DNA of 64,000 nucleotides from an uncultured Lachnospiraceae bacterium (GCA_902780385.1 CACZFF010000040.1:1-64000); one strand, 5' to 3'. Shown: positions 51,592 to 60,331, counted from the first letter of the stretch. Made by a program: numbers and translations. The notes: a model not told the origin generated them from the sequence alone.

Positions 51592-53049
51592 TCATTGCTC
51601 CCTGCTGCGGAAGGCTTTTACAGCCGAAATCAGGTAACGGAAGGCCTCCAGTCTTAAGACCGCGGATCCGGCCAAATAGACTGCTGCCCCCAGCAGAATC
51701 TGCAGCGCCAGAGTGGCTGTATCTCCCAGGCCCAGCCCGGGAAGCGGCCGGATGCAGAAACCCATGAAGAGCGCCAGGGCAATGCCCGGCAGAATGTCCA
51801 TCAGCTGATCCTCGTAACCATATCTGAGCAGCTTTCTGTTGGGCATACTGTTGATGATCTGGCCGACAATACTCAGGGCCAGGACGCTCCATGCCATCGC
51901 CATCACGCTGATCCGGACAGTGATCAGGATCACCAAAACACTGATCGTTTTTTTAGCAATCTCCAGTTTCAGAAAGAGATCGCTCCGGCCCATTGCTTTG
52001 ATGGCATTCAGGTTCGCCGTATGGACAGGATAAAACATAAAAGCGATGCAGTAAATGGCCAGAAAGGGAACACAGGGAAGCCATTTTTCCGTCAGGACCA
52101 GACGCACAAGGGTCTCCGAGCAGACAGCGAGGCCGATCATCAGAGGTGCCATGATATAGGTGCTTGTCTGGATCGCCCTGCGGGTCATGTTCCTGACCCG
52201 TCCGCGGTCATCCTGCTCCCTGGACATTGCAGGAAAAAGCACGCTGTCAATCGAGGTATTGATATTGGTCACGATCAGGGACGGAAGCTGCTGTCCTCTG
52301 TTGTAATAAGCCAGATCCGCCGACGTGTACATTTTCCCTATGAGAAGCGAACGGAGACTGTTATAGCCCGTATCCAGAAGAGAGGATGCCAGCAGCTTCC
52401 AGCCGTAGGAAAACAATTTCCGCAGCCTTTGCACGGAAAAAATGCGCTCCGGGCGCCACGGCACTGTCAGCCACAGGATCAGGGTATCGACTGCCGTATT
52501 GATCAGGTGCTGGGCGACAAGCGACCACACTCCGAATCCCCTGTAAGCCATACAGATCCCGATGATTCCGGAGCCGATGGTCCCGCCCAGGGTGGCAAAG
52601 AAAAATTTCCGGAAGAGGAGGTGCCTGGAGACATAGGCCTGCTGGACATTTTTGACACCGGATATGATCAGGATCAGGCTGAGCACCCGCACAATCGATG
52701 TCAGCTCCGGCATCCCGTAAAAGACCGAGATCAGAGGCGCCGCTGCGAACATGACCGCATAGAGGATCAGGCATGCCGCTATATTAAAATAAAAAACAGA
52801 CGAAAAATCCAGACTGTCCGCATTCTTTTTCTGGATCAGGGCATTTCCCATTCCGCTGTCCACAAAGACCTGCAGAATCGCAGTGAACACCGTAACCAGC
52901 GCGACAGTCCCGTATACAGACGGCTCCAGGATACGCGCCAGAAGAACCGATATCACAAAAGCCGTTCCCTGCGCACAGATCCGCTCCCCGAACCTCCACA
53001 GAAAACCGGCTGCCGCTTCCCGCCGGCTGTTTTTTCTCTTACTTATCAT
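51592..53049 (-). CDS. Polysaccharide flippase (Wzx/MATE-like)
   Basis: A 485-residue membrane protein with about 12-14 helices of the oligosaccharide flippase family. The family lead-in LWRFGERICAQGTAFVISVLLAR and LEPSVYGTVALVTVFTA fits, as does VDSGMGNALIQKKN. The C-terminal part has the usual polyprenol-flipping layout. It moves lipid-linked sugar across the membrane. It starts 11 bases inside the glycosyltransferase gene, with AAAAAGGA upstream. Confidence 0.88.
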   Translation of the reverse strand: MISKRKNSRREAAAGFLWRFGERICAQGTAFVISVLLARILEPSVYGTVALVTVFTAILQVFVDSGMGNALIQKKNADSLDFSSVFYFNIAACLILYAVMFAAAPLISVFYGMPELTSIVRVLSLILIISGVKNVQQAYVSRHLLFRKFFFATLGGTIGSGIIGICMAYRGFGVWSLVAQHLINTAVDTLILWLTVPWRPERIFSVQRLRKLFSYGWKLLASSLLDTGYNSLRSLLIGKMYTSADLAYYNRGQQLPSLIVTNINTSIDSVLFPAMSREQDDRGRVRNMTRRAIQTSTYIMAPLMIGLAVCSETLVRLVLTEKWLPCVPFLAIYCIAFMFYPVHTANLNAIKAMGRSDLFLKLEIAKKTISVLVILITVRISVMAMAWSVLALSIVGQIINSMPNRKLLRYGYEDQLMDILPGIALALFMGFCIRPLPGLGLGDTATLALQILLGAAVYLAGSAVLRLEAFRYLISAVKAFRSREQ

Positions 53050-54046
53050 AAGGTTCCTTTTTACGAAATGAATCGTTCGGCTTTTTGCTCCCGTGCCGGC
53101 CGGAATGTCCGGACATGGCCGCCTTGATCAATGTCTTGATCTTCCTGTCCGTCTTCATAGTATTGAAAATCTCTCTGTACACGGGATTGTTGATGAGTTC
53201 CCGGAGAGAGGCATTTTCCAGCATTCCCGCACCTGTTGTCGCCATAAAGGGGAGAAGCCCTCTGTGCCAGGTATAGTCCGTGTACTGATCCAGATCCAAT
53301 AGCATGCCGCAGTTGCGTTTTGCATCGATCTCCTTCTGTCTGCGGTCCTGTTTTTTCCAGCCGCTCATCATAGAACCCGATCCGCCTTCTCTGTAAACAC
53401 AAGTCTCTTCATTGATGAAATGCGCATACCCCTGCGAAGTCACAAACAGGCGCAGGCGCAGATCATCGGTCGGGCAGTGGCGTATCCCTGCCTTCATCAG
53501 GGCATCGTAGCATTCGGTCCTGAAAAAAAAGGAAGCCGTGGGAATAAATGTCAGCCGATGAAAATCCCTCAGGTCATAATCCTGCCTGCGGGGATCAAAC
53601 TGCCCGGCGTCTTTCTTTGAATAGGGAATAAAGGTCCTGCGGGTCCGGGCTTCTTCGTTGCGGATCACCGCGTTTGTGAAGCAGAAGGTGCAGTCCGGAT
53701 GTGCTTCCATATAATCATACTGCTTCTGCAGTTTGCAGGGGTCTGTCCAGTAATCATCCCCCTCGCAGATCGCCATGTACCTTCCGGTGACTCGCGGGCG
53801 GATATGGGTCTCCACGATGCTGATGCCCTTGGACCACTGGTTTTCTGTCTGGCAGACCGGTTTAATTATTGCCGGAAATTTCAAAGCATATTCCCGGATG
53901 ATGGCCGCTGTCGCGTCCGTGGAGGCGTCGTCGTGTACAATGACCTCAAAGTCAAAATCCGTCTTCTGCCGGACCATTCCCTCCAGCGCCCTGCGTATAT
54001 ATTTCTCATGATTATATGCCAGACAATAAACGCTTACTGCAGCCAT
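53039..54046 (-). CDS. Family 2 glycosyltransferase
   Basis: A 335-residue GT-A enzyme. VYCLAYNHEKYIRRALEGM opens the nucleotide-sugar fold, VIVHDDASTDAT holds the first Asp pair, and CEGDDYWTDPCKLQKQ holds the DXD-type metal site (about 95-100). A basic tail (about 300-335) rich in Lys/His follows. Cytoplasmic, adding a sugar to a lipid carrier. GAGGAG precedes the ATG. It is the first gene of the seven-gene cluster, and a terminator for the aquaporin gene lies upstream. Confidence 0.88.
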   Translation of the reverse strand: MAAVSVYCLAYNHEKYIRRALEGMVRQKTDFDFEVIVHDDASTDATAAIIREYALKFPAIIKPVCQTENQWSKGISIVETHIRPRVTGRYMAICEGDDYWTDPCKLQKQYDYMEAHPDCTFCFTNAVIRNEEARTRRTFIPYSKKDAGQFDPRRQDYDLRDFHRLTFIPTASFFFRTECYDALMKAGIRHCPTDDLRLRLFVTSQGYAHFINEETCVYREGGSGSMMSGWKKQDRRQKEIDAKRNCGMLLDLDQYTDYTWHRGLLPFMATTGAGMLENASLRELINNPVYREIFNTMKTDRKIKTLIKAAMSGHSGRHGSKKPNDSFRKKEPYDK

Positions 54047-54197
54047 AGCCTGTTACTCCTCATGCCCTGCTCTGCACTGTTCCGCTTGTGAATGCGATTC
54101 CCTTCACGTCCAGATTATAACACACATCTGCTTTATATTCGCTTGCTGACCGGGTGTACATCTTTCCGCATCCATCCTGTTAGTTGTAAATACAGAA

Positions 54198-54238
54198 AAC
54201 CGCAGCTGTATCATCTACAGCCGCGGCTTTTTTTATAA
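54198..54238. terminator. Terminator of aquaporin gene
   Basis: CCGCAGCTGTA pairs with TACAGCCGCGG, imperfectly, with T runs on both outer sides. Confidence 0.6.
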
Positions 54239-54319
54239 AATAGCTGACATTATTGCCGTGTGTTTATCCACCATCCTGTTCTGTGCTTTTTGCGGCAGGC
54301 AGAAGAATCATTCCTCCAA

Positions 54320-54358
54320 TCATGACGCTCGCCAGAGCGGCACCCTGAAGCGTTTTTT
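54320..54358. repeat. R1 repeat fragment
   Basis: CGCTCGCCAGAGCGGCACC then CTGAAGCGTTTTTTT matches the front module of the copy at 504-650 (GAGCGGCACCCTGAAGCG). It lies at the aquaporin stop. Confidence 0.55.
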
Positions 54359-55051
54359 TCAATCTTCTTTCTCCAGAAGAGGATAGACCACTGCTGCCAG
54401 TGCTGCGCCGACCAGAGGTCCGACGATGAATACCCAGAGGGCGCCCAGAGGAGCGGTATTTCCGCTGATCCCGGCGATGAAGGCAGGAGCGATGGAACGG
54501 GCAGGGTTGACGCTTGTTCCTGTCAGGCCGATACCGAAAATGTGGACAAAGGTAAGTGACAGACCAATGATCAATCCTGCAAAGGATCCGTGATTGAACT
54601 TAGGAGAAGTGACGCCCTGGATGACCATCAGGAAGATAAATGTAAGGATGATCTCAACCGCAAGTCCGGCTGCAGCGCTTCCGTTCACGCCTGCCAGGCC
54701 GTTGCTGCCGAAGCCGCCGGTCATATCGGTCACTTGTCCCGCAGAAAAGATGACTGCCAGCAGAGCTGTGCCGATAAAGGCACCGATGACCTGGAAGATC
54801 CAGTAGAGAATGGCGTCCTTGAGAGAGATTGCCTGACGCATCAGCATAGCCAGTGTGACAGCTGTATTGAAGTGGCCGCCGGAAATATTACCGACACAAT
54901 ATGCCATGGCAACGACGGACAGACCGAAGGCCAGAGCTGTGAGAAGGTATCCGCTGCCTGAAGCCGCATCGCAGCCCACGAGCATGGCGGTTCCGCAGCC
55001 CATGAAGACCAGTACGCATGTTCCGATCATCTCAGATAAGTACTTTTTCAT
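54359..55051 (-). CDS. Aquaporin (MIP family), AqpZ-like
   Basis: A 230-residue six-helix water channel. The second half-helix motif is NPA (182-184) with the following Arg 185, and His 170 sits at the selectivity filter position of AqpZ-type water channels. The first half-helix motif is NTA (62-64) instead of NPA (GGHFNTAVT), a rare change. Length is normal. A Cys (GCDAA) early in the chain is also uncommon. AAAGGAG lies 13 bases before the ATG. It moves water, or small solutes if the altered motif widens the pore; the latter is speculation. Confidence 0.85.
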   Translation of the reverse strand: MKKYLSEMIGTCVLVFMGCGTAMLVGCDAASGSGYLLTALAFGLSVVAMAYCVGNISGGHFNTAVTLAMLMRQAISLKDAILYWIFQVIGAFIGTALLAVIFSAGQVTDMTGGFGSNGLAGVNGSAAAGLAVEIILTFIFLMVIQGVTSPKFNHGSFAGLIIGLSLTFVHIFGIGLTGTSVNPARSIAPAFIAGISGNTAPLGALWVFIVGPLVGAALAAVVYPLLEKED

Positions 55052-55146
55052 TTTGTTTGTTACTCCTTTCCTCTATGATGTTGCTCTAGGTACCTGCAGC
55101 CCTTACCCAAAACATTATCTTTCCCCTGACATTACTGTTTCCTTTT

Positions 55147-55292
55147 CTTCCGACCGTGCCGCTCATAAGAGCGGCAGCGCGAGGAGAAAGCCCGGAACGG
55201 GTTTCTCCGATGCGATCAGCGGAGCTTTGGGCCGCCTCGCGGCACAAAGCTCTGGAGTGAAAAATATTGCATCGGCAATATTTTTCACTCTT
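55147..55292. repeat. Hairpin-array repeat R1, copy c
   Basis: Order of stems: GCCGCTC/GAGCGGC, GGAGAAA/TTTCTCC-type, GAGCTTTG/CAAAGCTC, and GAGTGAAAAATATTGC pairing with GCAATATTTTTCACTC around ATCG. Same order as at 504-650. Confidence 0.85.
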
Positions 55293-55437
55293 CCAAAACA
55301 TGCCGGAGCACTTCAGTGCGAAGGCATCGTCAACGAGAAATTCGTGAAGACGATTTCTCGTTGACATCATAGGATGTTTGTGCTCCGGCACAAACATCCG
55401 GAGTGAAAAATATTGCATCGGCAATATTTTTCACTCT
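55293..55437. repeat. Hairpin-array repeat R1, copy d (variant)
   Basis: TCAACGAGAAAT/ATTTCTCGTTGA, GGATGTTTGTGC/GCACAAACATCC around TCCG, and a second exact copy of the ATCG-loop hairpin GAGTGAAAAATATTGC. The first stems are different sequences from copy c, but the final module is identical. Confidence 0.8.
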
Positions 55438-55613
55438 TTATTCTGCAGGTATCTGTACATAAACCAGCGCCGGCTGCCTCTTTACCTGAAACAGCCGACG
55501 CCCTTCATTATACTCGCCCGAAATGGACGTTTCTACTGTTTTTGCTATTTTTATAGCAATAATTATATCAATTGTTGCTGGCTCACCTGATGCCATTGTA
55601 CCCTGCTATGGGG

Positions 55614-56603
55614 CTATAGTTCTGAGATCGCTTTTCTCATGGTGTTCAATACACGCTTTTTGTCCGCCGACCAGGCCGGCGCAAGGAGCATGGATTTGGG
55701 GCCGTCTCCGGTGAGGCGGTGCACGACAATTTCATCGGGCAGAATCCGCAGACAGTCGCAGATCAGGGAACAGTATTCCTCCAGGGTCATAATGGGAAAT
55801 GGATCCTGTTCATATTCAGCAGCCATCTGCGTGCCGCGCAGGATCTGCAGCTGCTGAAGTTTGATCCCGTCTATGGCAGGTTTCATTTTCCCCAGGTATC
55901 GAACCGTCTCAAGCATTTCTTCCCGGCTCTCTCCGGGCAATCCCAGAATCACATGGGCGATCACTTCGACGCCGATCTCCTTCAGATCCCGGACAGCTTT
56001 TTCAAAGACCGGAAGGCGGTAGCCGCGGTGGATCCTCTCTGCAGTCCGCTCATGAATGGTCTGCAGGCCCAGTTCCACCCAGACCGGTTTTGCCGGTTCG
56101 GCCGCCTTGAGTTCCCGAAGCATTTCCAGTATTTCAGGAGGCAGACAATCGGGCCGGGTTCCAATCGACAGGGCAGTGATCTCCGGTCTTCGTATGGTTT
56201 CCGTATAGAGTCTGCGCAGGCGCTCCAGCTCCTCCCTGTTCCTGGCATAGGTGTTGGTAAAGGACTGAAAATAGGCGATATATCTGCGTTCCGACACCGG
56301 AATGCGGGCAGGAAACTTGGCGTCCACCCGCTGTCTTGCCAGACGGATCTGTTCCTCCGGAGGCAGAAAGGGAGCGGCAAATTCGCCGGACCCGCCCTCC
56401 GAGCAGAAAGTACATCCTCCATACCCGGTACCGCTTTTTTCATCATTTCCTGCCGCTTTGCCGGCAGTGCTTTCCGGATCGGCGGTCAGGTTTTTCAGCC
56501 CGCCGTCCCGATTGGGACAGGTACAGCCGCTTGTCATAGACAGCTTATACACTTTTGTGCCAAAGCGCTCCTTCAGCGCCTCCGACAGCATCTTCTGCCG
56601 CAT
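55614..56603 (-). CDS. Radical SAM protein, TIGR01212 family
   Basis: A 329-residue protein resembling the TIGR01212/YtqA group. A first Cys region (TSGCTCPNRDGG, Cys 27 and 29) is followed, after an insertion of about 26 residues, by GGCTFC (Cys 64 and 67), as in the family. YFQSFTNTYAR and SIGTRPDC and GLQTIHERT are shared radical SAM barrel strings. The inserted stretch between the Cys regions is longer than usual. Function of the family is not established; an RNA or small-molecule modification is plausible. The ATG at 56603 has GGGAAGGTGA upstream. Confidence 0.8.
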   Translation of the reverse strand: MRQKMLSEALKERFGTKVYKLSMTSGCTCPNRDGGLKNLTADPESTAGKAAGNDEKSGTGYGGCTFCSEGGSGEFAAPFLPPEEQIRLARQRVDAKFPARIPVSERRYIAYFQSFTNTYARNREELERLRRLYTETIRRPEITALSIGTRPDCLPPEILEMLRELKAAEPAKPVWVELGLQTIHERTAERIHRGYRLPVFEKAVRDLKEIGVEVIAHVILGLPGESREEMLETVRYLGKMKPAIDGIKLQQLQILRGTQMAAEYEQDPFPIMTLEEYCSLICDCLRILPDEIVVHRLTGDGPKSMLLAPAWSADKKRVLNTMRKAISEL

Positions 56604-57014
56604 ACAGATCACCTTCCCGAATATTACTCGAAATTTTTCCTTTTGCCTCTCTGTGCCGGGGCACTCCTGCCAAAACAGTGTTGAGGCACTCCTGCCAAAA
56701 AACTGTTATAATAAATACAGTCATATTCTTAAAGAAAATGTTTCTGTCCCGGCTTCGCCTGTGATCTGCGCGTAAGCAATGAGCCATGCACAGACAAAGC
56801 AACAGTGAGACGCGTCGAGCTGGCTCGTAAGCGGCAATCTGTTGATTTGGCTGTATACGGCGAACGCCGCGACAATAACATCTCCTTCGGAGCTGTGCAA
56901 ACGCCCTGCGTTTGCGAACCTGTCGGCATGGAACATTGCGTCCCGACCGAATCCACAGCAGTTCGAAAAATTGTGGTTTGGAAAACCGGGAAAGAGATAA
57001 TAAGGGAGAAAAAA
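56604..57014. other. Gap before AlkD gene
   Basis: Holds a direct repeat of GGCACTCCTGCCAAAA (56660-56675 and 56685-56700), short hairpins such as GGCGAACGCC and GCAAACGC/GCGTTTGC, and the AlkD promoter region. No convincing gene; one open frame here overlaps the TIGR01212 start only. Confidence 0.45.
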
Positions 57015-57755
57015 ATGGCTGATCCGTCCCCGATCCTCTACAGGCTTTTCGATATGCAGGACACAAAATACCGCGATTTCCAGAGCAAGCTCATTCCCAA
57101 TGTTTCCGACGAGCTCTTCATCGGCATCCGCACACCAAATCTGCGAAAATACGCAAAAGAGCTATACAAGGCGGAAAGAGATCCTTCCACCGGAAGAATC
57201 AGGCAGGGCTCCGTCCTGGAATCTTTCCTTTCCGATCTCCCGCACCGGTATTTCGATGAAAACCAGCTGCACGCTTTTGTCATTTCAGAGGAAAAAGATT
57301 TCGGCACCTGCATTGAACAGATTGAGCGGTTCCTGCCCTATGTAGACAACTGGGCCACCTGCGACCAGATGTCCCCCGGAATATTTAAAAAGAATCACGA
57401 GCTGCTGCTCCCCTATATCCGAAAGTGGATCTGCTCTGGTCAGACCTACACCGTCCGCTTCGCCATCGGCATGCTGATGCAGCATTTCCTGGACCATGCA
57501 TTTGACCCCTCCTACCCGGAAATGGTCGCAGCCGTGCAGTCGGAGGAATATTATGTGCGGATGATGATTGCCTGGTATTTTGCGACAGCACTTGCCAAAC
57601 AGTATGACACTGTCCTCCCTTATATAGAGAACAAGCGTCTGGAGCCCTGGACCCACAACAAGACGATCCAGAAAGCAGTCGAGAGCTATCGGATCACGCC
57701 GGAGCAGAAGACCTTGCTGAAAGCACTGAAACTGCCTCTCCCCAGATCAAAATAA
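57015..57755 (+). CDS. DNA alkylation repair protein (AlkD-like)
   Basis: A 246-residue HEAT-repeat-like DNA glycosylase that removes alkylated bases. It shows RTPNLRKYAKELYKAERD and VDNWATCDQMSPGIFK (about 110-125) with the conserved Asp, which resemble AlkD/AlkC family strings. The length is near that of AlkD (about 230-240). AAGGGAG precedes the ATG. Single gene with its own terminator. Confidence 0.85.
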   Translation: MADPSPILYRLFDMQDTKYRDFQSKLIPNVSDELFIGIRTPNLRKYAKELYKAERDPSTGRIRQGSVLESFLSDLPHRYFDENQLHAFVISEEKDFGTCIEQIERFLPYVDNWATCDQMSPGIFKKNHELLLPYIRKWICSGQTYTVRFAIGMLMQHFLDHAFDPSYPEMVAAVQSEEYYVRMMIAWYFATALAKQYDTVLPYIENKRLEPWTHNKTIQKAVESYRITPEQKTLLKALKLPLPRSK

Positions 57756-57838
57756 ACCGCTTTTCAATGCCAGTTAATTTTCAATGATCGCTTAAAAACA
57801 GACTTATACAATGAGACGGGTATTGTATCATAAAACAG

Positions 57839-57873
57839 GTTCGCATTCCCTGAGGGTCTGCGAACCATTTTTC
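57839..57873 (+). terminator. Terminator after AlkD gene
   Basis: GGTTCGCA pairs with TGCGAACC, followed by ATTTTTC. Confidence 0.7.
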
Positions 57874-57920
57874 TTTTACTCCATTTCTTTTTCGCTGAAA
57901 ATCAGGGAATACCCTTTTCA

Positions 57921-58322
57921 TCAGGCCTTGCGCTCCGCGATGATCTTTTCCACAAGCTCAGTTGCTTCATAAACCATTCCGTCGCAATGGGGTTTCCGTT
58001 TGCCGCCCTTTTCCTTGTTGATCCTGAGGAGATCGCCGCAGTCAAGATAGCCCTCGTGGTTTTCGCGGATGGTGCGGAGGAAAGCCCCGACCGTGGGAGC
58101 ATCATCGATGCCCATCATTCCCAGGACCATGAGGCCGCCGGTCACGGCGCCGCAGGTTGCCGCCATTTTCATTCCGTTTCCGAAGTTGGCGCCGATACCG
58201 CATGCCTGCTCTTTTGTGATGCCGCAGTCCTCTGCAAAGGCACACAGCACGGCCTGTGCGCAGTTATAGTGCGCATCCGGATCATTGCGGATTATTTTTG
58301 CGTTTTCAAGATTCTTACCCAT
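57921..58322 (-). CDS. C_GCAxxG_C_C family protein
   Basis: A 133-residue protein of the C_GCAxxG_C_C family (PF09719). CAQAVLCAFAEDCGIT leads to the redox-like CGAVTGG (about 60-66), with further Cys in LDCGDL and HCDGM. Proteins of this kind often sit beside redox or quinone genes and may bind a metal cluster. The ATG at 58322 has GGAAAGG upstream; a longer frame reads through the tandem repeat, which is not coding. Function unknown. Confidence 0.75.
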   Translation of the reverse strand: MGKNLENAKIIRNDPDAHYNCAQAVLCAFAEDCGITKEQACGIGANFGNGMKMAATCGAVTGGLMVLGMMGIDDAPTVGAFLRTIRENHEGYLDCGDLLRINKEKGGKRKPHCDGMVYEATELVEKIIAERKA

Positions 58323-58400
58323 GGTTTTCCCTTTCCGGCCGCTCTTCTGCCGCCTGTTGTCTGCGGATGTTTTTCTCCGGGTCATTGTTGCATCTGCTGT

Positions 58401-58490
58401 ATTCAAGATTTGCAATGAGGCCGCCAGAACCGTCCCTTGCGACTCATTCAAAATTTGCAATGAGTCAATCAGAACCGTCCCTTGTGACTC
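58401..58490. repeat. R2-type tandem repeat, 45 bp x2
   Basis: Two direct copies of a 45-base unit (58401-58445 and 58446-58490) containing CAGAACCGTCCCTTG and ATTTGCAATGAG. They differ at five or so positions. Unlike other R2 copies the units are tandem, not inverted. It fills the space between the C_GCAxxG and CinA genes. Confidence 0.8.
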
Positions 58491-58493
58491 ATT

Positions 58494-59021
58494 TTATGCC
58501 TGAAATTTCATGCCCGTGAGGCGGGGCAGCATAGTTGCCAGGAAGCTGTAGACATATTCCACACTGGCGATGCGGACAGCATCTCTGCCCAGATCTCCGA
58601 ATTGTCTGGTAGTCGTCATGGTCTTGCCGTCAATGTAGAAGCCGAAGCAGACCATGCCCACAGGCTTTTCGGGTGTGCCGCCGGAGGGGCCGGCGATGCC
58701 GGTGATGCCCACGCCGACCTGGGCATTGTTGGCACGGGCAGTGCCGATTGCCATCTGGATCGCGACTTCCTCGCTGACAACGCCTTTTGCTGCTATTGTC
58801 TCTTCGGAAACGCCGAGGTACTTGACTTTGGCATCGTTGGCGTAGGTCACAAAGGACGCATTAAAAACATTGGATGCAGACGGGATGTCTACCAGATGCG
58901 CCGCGGCCAGGCCTGCTGTACAGGACTCCGCAAAGGAGATGGTCCAGCCTTTTGCTGTAAGGATGTCTACGATGAGTGCTGCGCGGAAATCTGTCTCCTC
59001 ATTTTTCACTACTAATTGCAT
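58494..59021 (-). CDS. CinA/PncC family amidohydrolase
   Basis: A 175-residue protein matching the stand-alone CinA C-terminal domain (nicotinamide-nucleotide amidohydrolase, PncC). SFAESCTAGLAAAHL (about 29-43) holds the catalytic Ser-Cys region, FNASFVTYAND follows, and GVGITGIAGPSGGTPEKPVG (about 104-123) is the conserved Gly-rich loop. It recycles NMN to nicotinate mononucleotide. AGGAGTTTCAT precedes the ATG. Confidence 0.88.
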   Translation of the reverse strand: MQLVVKNEETDFRAALIVDILTAKGWTISFAESCTAGLAAAHLVDIPSASNVFNASFVTYANDAKVKYLGVSEETIAAKGVVSEEVAIQMAIGTARANNAQVGVGITGIAGPSGGTPEKPVGMVCFGFYIDGKTMTTTRQFGDLGRDAVRIASVEYVYSFLATMLPRLTGMKFQA

Positions 59022-59046
59022 ATGAAACTCCTGTCCTGATGTGTCT

Positions 59047-60243
59047 TTATTTTTTCAGTACACCATTCCCGGTGAAGGTATACGTCCTGTTCCCGATCTT
59101 CTGACGTCCGGTCAGCATATGACCATCCTTGACACTGAAATAATACTTTTTATTGCCGATGGTCTGCCAGGCGGTCAGCATATGGCCGTCCCTGACACTG
59201 AAATAGTATTTTTTCCTTCCGATCGTCTGGAAAGCGGTCAGCATATGACCGTCTTTGGTACTGAAATAGTACCGTTTCTTTCCGATTGTCTGGAAGCCGG
59301 TCAGCATATGCCCGTCCTTGACGCTGAAATAGTATTTTTTATTATTGATGACCTGCCAGCCGGTCCGCTTGTAGCCATAGCTGTCGTAATTGTATATTTT
59401 TCCGGAGGATCTGTGCCATCCGGTGATATATTTTCCGGTCCTTTTCAGGCCAAGATATTGCGCAATTCCCGCGGCATCCGCCTGTCCGAGACGTTTGAGG
59501 AATGCCTCGCTCCTGAGCTTTTCCGCATCGCCCTTATTGGACATGAAGGCGTGCTCCACGATGACGGCGGGGATTTTGTAAGTCTTGTTGTAAAAAAGAA
59601 CACCGTAGTAATCACCCTTTTTGCCGCTTGGATCACGGCGGCTTTTGTTATCGCTGTGCCTGGTGCGGGGGCCGCCGTTGGTCAGGCCGCATCCGGCAAT
59701 GCGCCCGCAGAGAATCTGCGCAAGTTTTCGGGACTGTGCGCCGACAGAGGCGTAGAAACTGTTATTTTGATAATAAACCCGCACACCGTGGGTCGCCTTG
59801 CTCTCGCCTGTTCCATAGGCATTATTGTGCAGGCAGACAAAAAGATCGGCATTGTTTTTCCTGGCAATAAGGCTGCGGTCCTTTAGATCGGCGGACTCAC
59901 CGGCGCTGCTGACTGCCCTGTCAGAAGTACGTGTCATGATGACCTTGACATTTGCGTATTTTTGCAGTTCCTCTTTACAGTACCTGGCGATTTTCAGGTT
60001 GAGTGTTTTTTCCTGCATGCCATAATAACAGGCGCCCTTTTCCCGGCCGCCGTGCCCCGGGTCCAGAACCACGACCCTGGTCTTTGATGCTGCCCCGGCT
60101 TTCACTGTGCCTGCAGCCCGGCCCAGTGCCGGGTTTACTCCCGCCGCGGAAATCATGATCGCAAGAACCAGCAGCAGAGACAGAAACCTCCTTGTAAATC
60201 TCCTTGTTAAGCTCCTTGTATACTCCCTTTTATTATTCGACAT
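59047..60243 (-). CDS. N-acetylmuramoyl-L-alanine amidase with cell-wall-binding repeats
   Basis: A 398-residue secreted enzyme. A basic signal anchors it (about 12-40). The Amidase_3 domain (about 55-260) has VLDPGHGGREKGACYYG, LFVCLHNNAYG and VIVEHAFMSNKGDA. The C-terminal part (about 285-395) holds five repeats of about 20 residues with a core such as YYFSVKDGHMLTGFQTIG, like choline-binding repeats. At the DNA level the repeats have a 60-base period and are very similar to each other. It cuts or remodels peptidoglycan at the cell surface. AAAGGGG precedes the ATG. Confidence 0.88.
   Translation of the reverse strand: MSNNKREYTRSLTRRFTRRFLSLLLVLAIMISAAGVNPALGRAAGTVKAGAASKTRVVVLDPGHGGREKGACYYGMQEKTLNLKIARYCKEELQKYANVKVIMTRTSDRAVSSAGESADLKDRSLIARKNNADLFVCLHNNAYGTGESKATHGVRVYYQNNSFYASVGAQSRKLAQILCGRIAGCGLTNGGPRTRHSDNKSRRDPSGKKGDYYGVLFYNKTYKIPAVIVEHAFMSNKGDAEKLRSEAFLKRLGQADAAGIAQYLGLKRTGKYITGWHRSSGKIYNYDSYGYKRTGWQVINNKKYYFSVKDGHMLTGFQTIGKKRYYFSTKDGHMLTAFQTIGRKKYYFSVRDGHMLTAWQTIGNKKYYFSVKDGHMLTGRQKIGNRTYTFTGNGVLKK
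59059..59395. repeat. 60-bp tandem repeats encoding wall-binding modules
   Basis: Five in-frame copies of a 60-base unit encode YYFSVKDGHMLT-type modules. The first two of three copies on the minus strand are nearly identical, which could allow expansion or contraction. Confidence 0.75.
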
Positions 60244-60331
60244 TCATTCCCCTTTTTTTGTCAGCATTTTTGCAGTATCCATGTTTACGCCCCCGGCAGG
60301 GGTATATCACCGGGGCATAGACATGATACGA

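Larger units (their letters stand above)
54047..54358. other. Gap between aquaporin and glycosyltransferase
   Basis: Holds the hairpin terminator at 54198-54238 and an R1 fragment at about 54320-54358. Otherwise no gene. The promoter of the seven-gene cluster should lie between 54047 and about 54195. Confidence 0.45.
55052..55613. other. Repeat-filled gap
   Basis: Two adjacent hairpin-array blocks (R1 copies c and d, 55147-55437) fill most of it. The rest carries the aquaporin promoter and the tail of the TIGR01212 gene. No gene seen. Confidence 0.6.

Noticed and set aside
44281-54046. Prophage or integrated plasmid
   Set aside because: The HD nucleotidase resembles phage enzymes, but no integrase, capsid, portal or attachment site is seen, and neighbours are chromosomal.
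55052-55613. Small genes in the aquaporin upstream gap
   Set aside because: All open frames lie inside hairpin repeats and resemble the frame through the inverted copy at 28330, so they are repeat shadows.
58323-58460. Longer N-terminus for the C_GCAxxG protein
   Set aside because: The extension reads through repeat DNA with no ribosome site; the ATG at 58322 has one.
59059-59395. Regular 60-base spacing that could suggest a CRISPR array
   Set aside because: The repeats are in frame and encode wall-binding modules, there are no unique spacers, and no cas genes are near.
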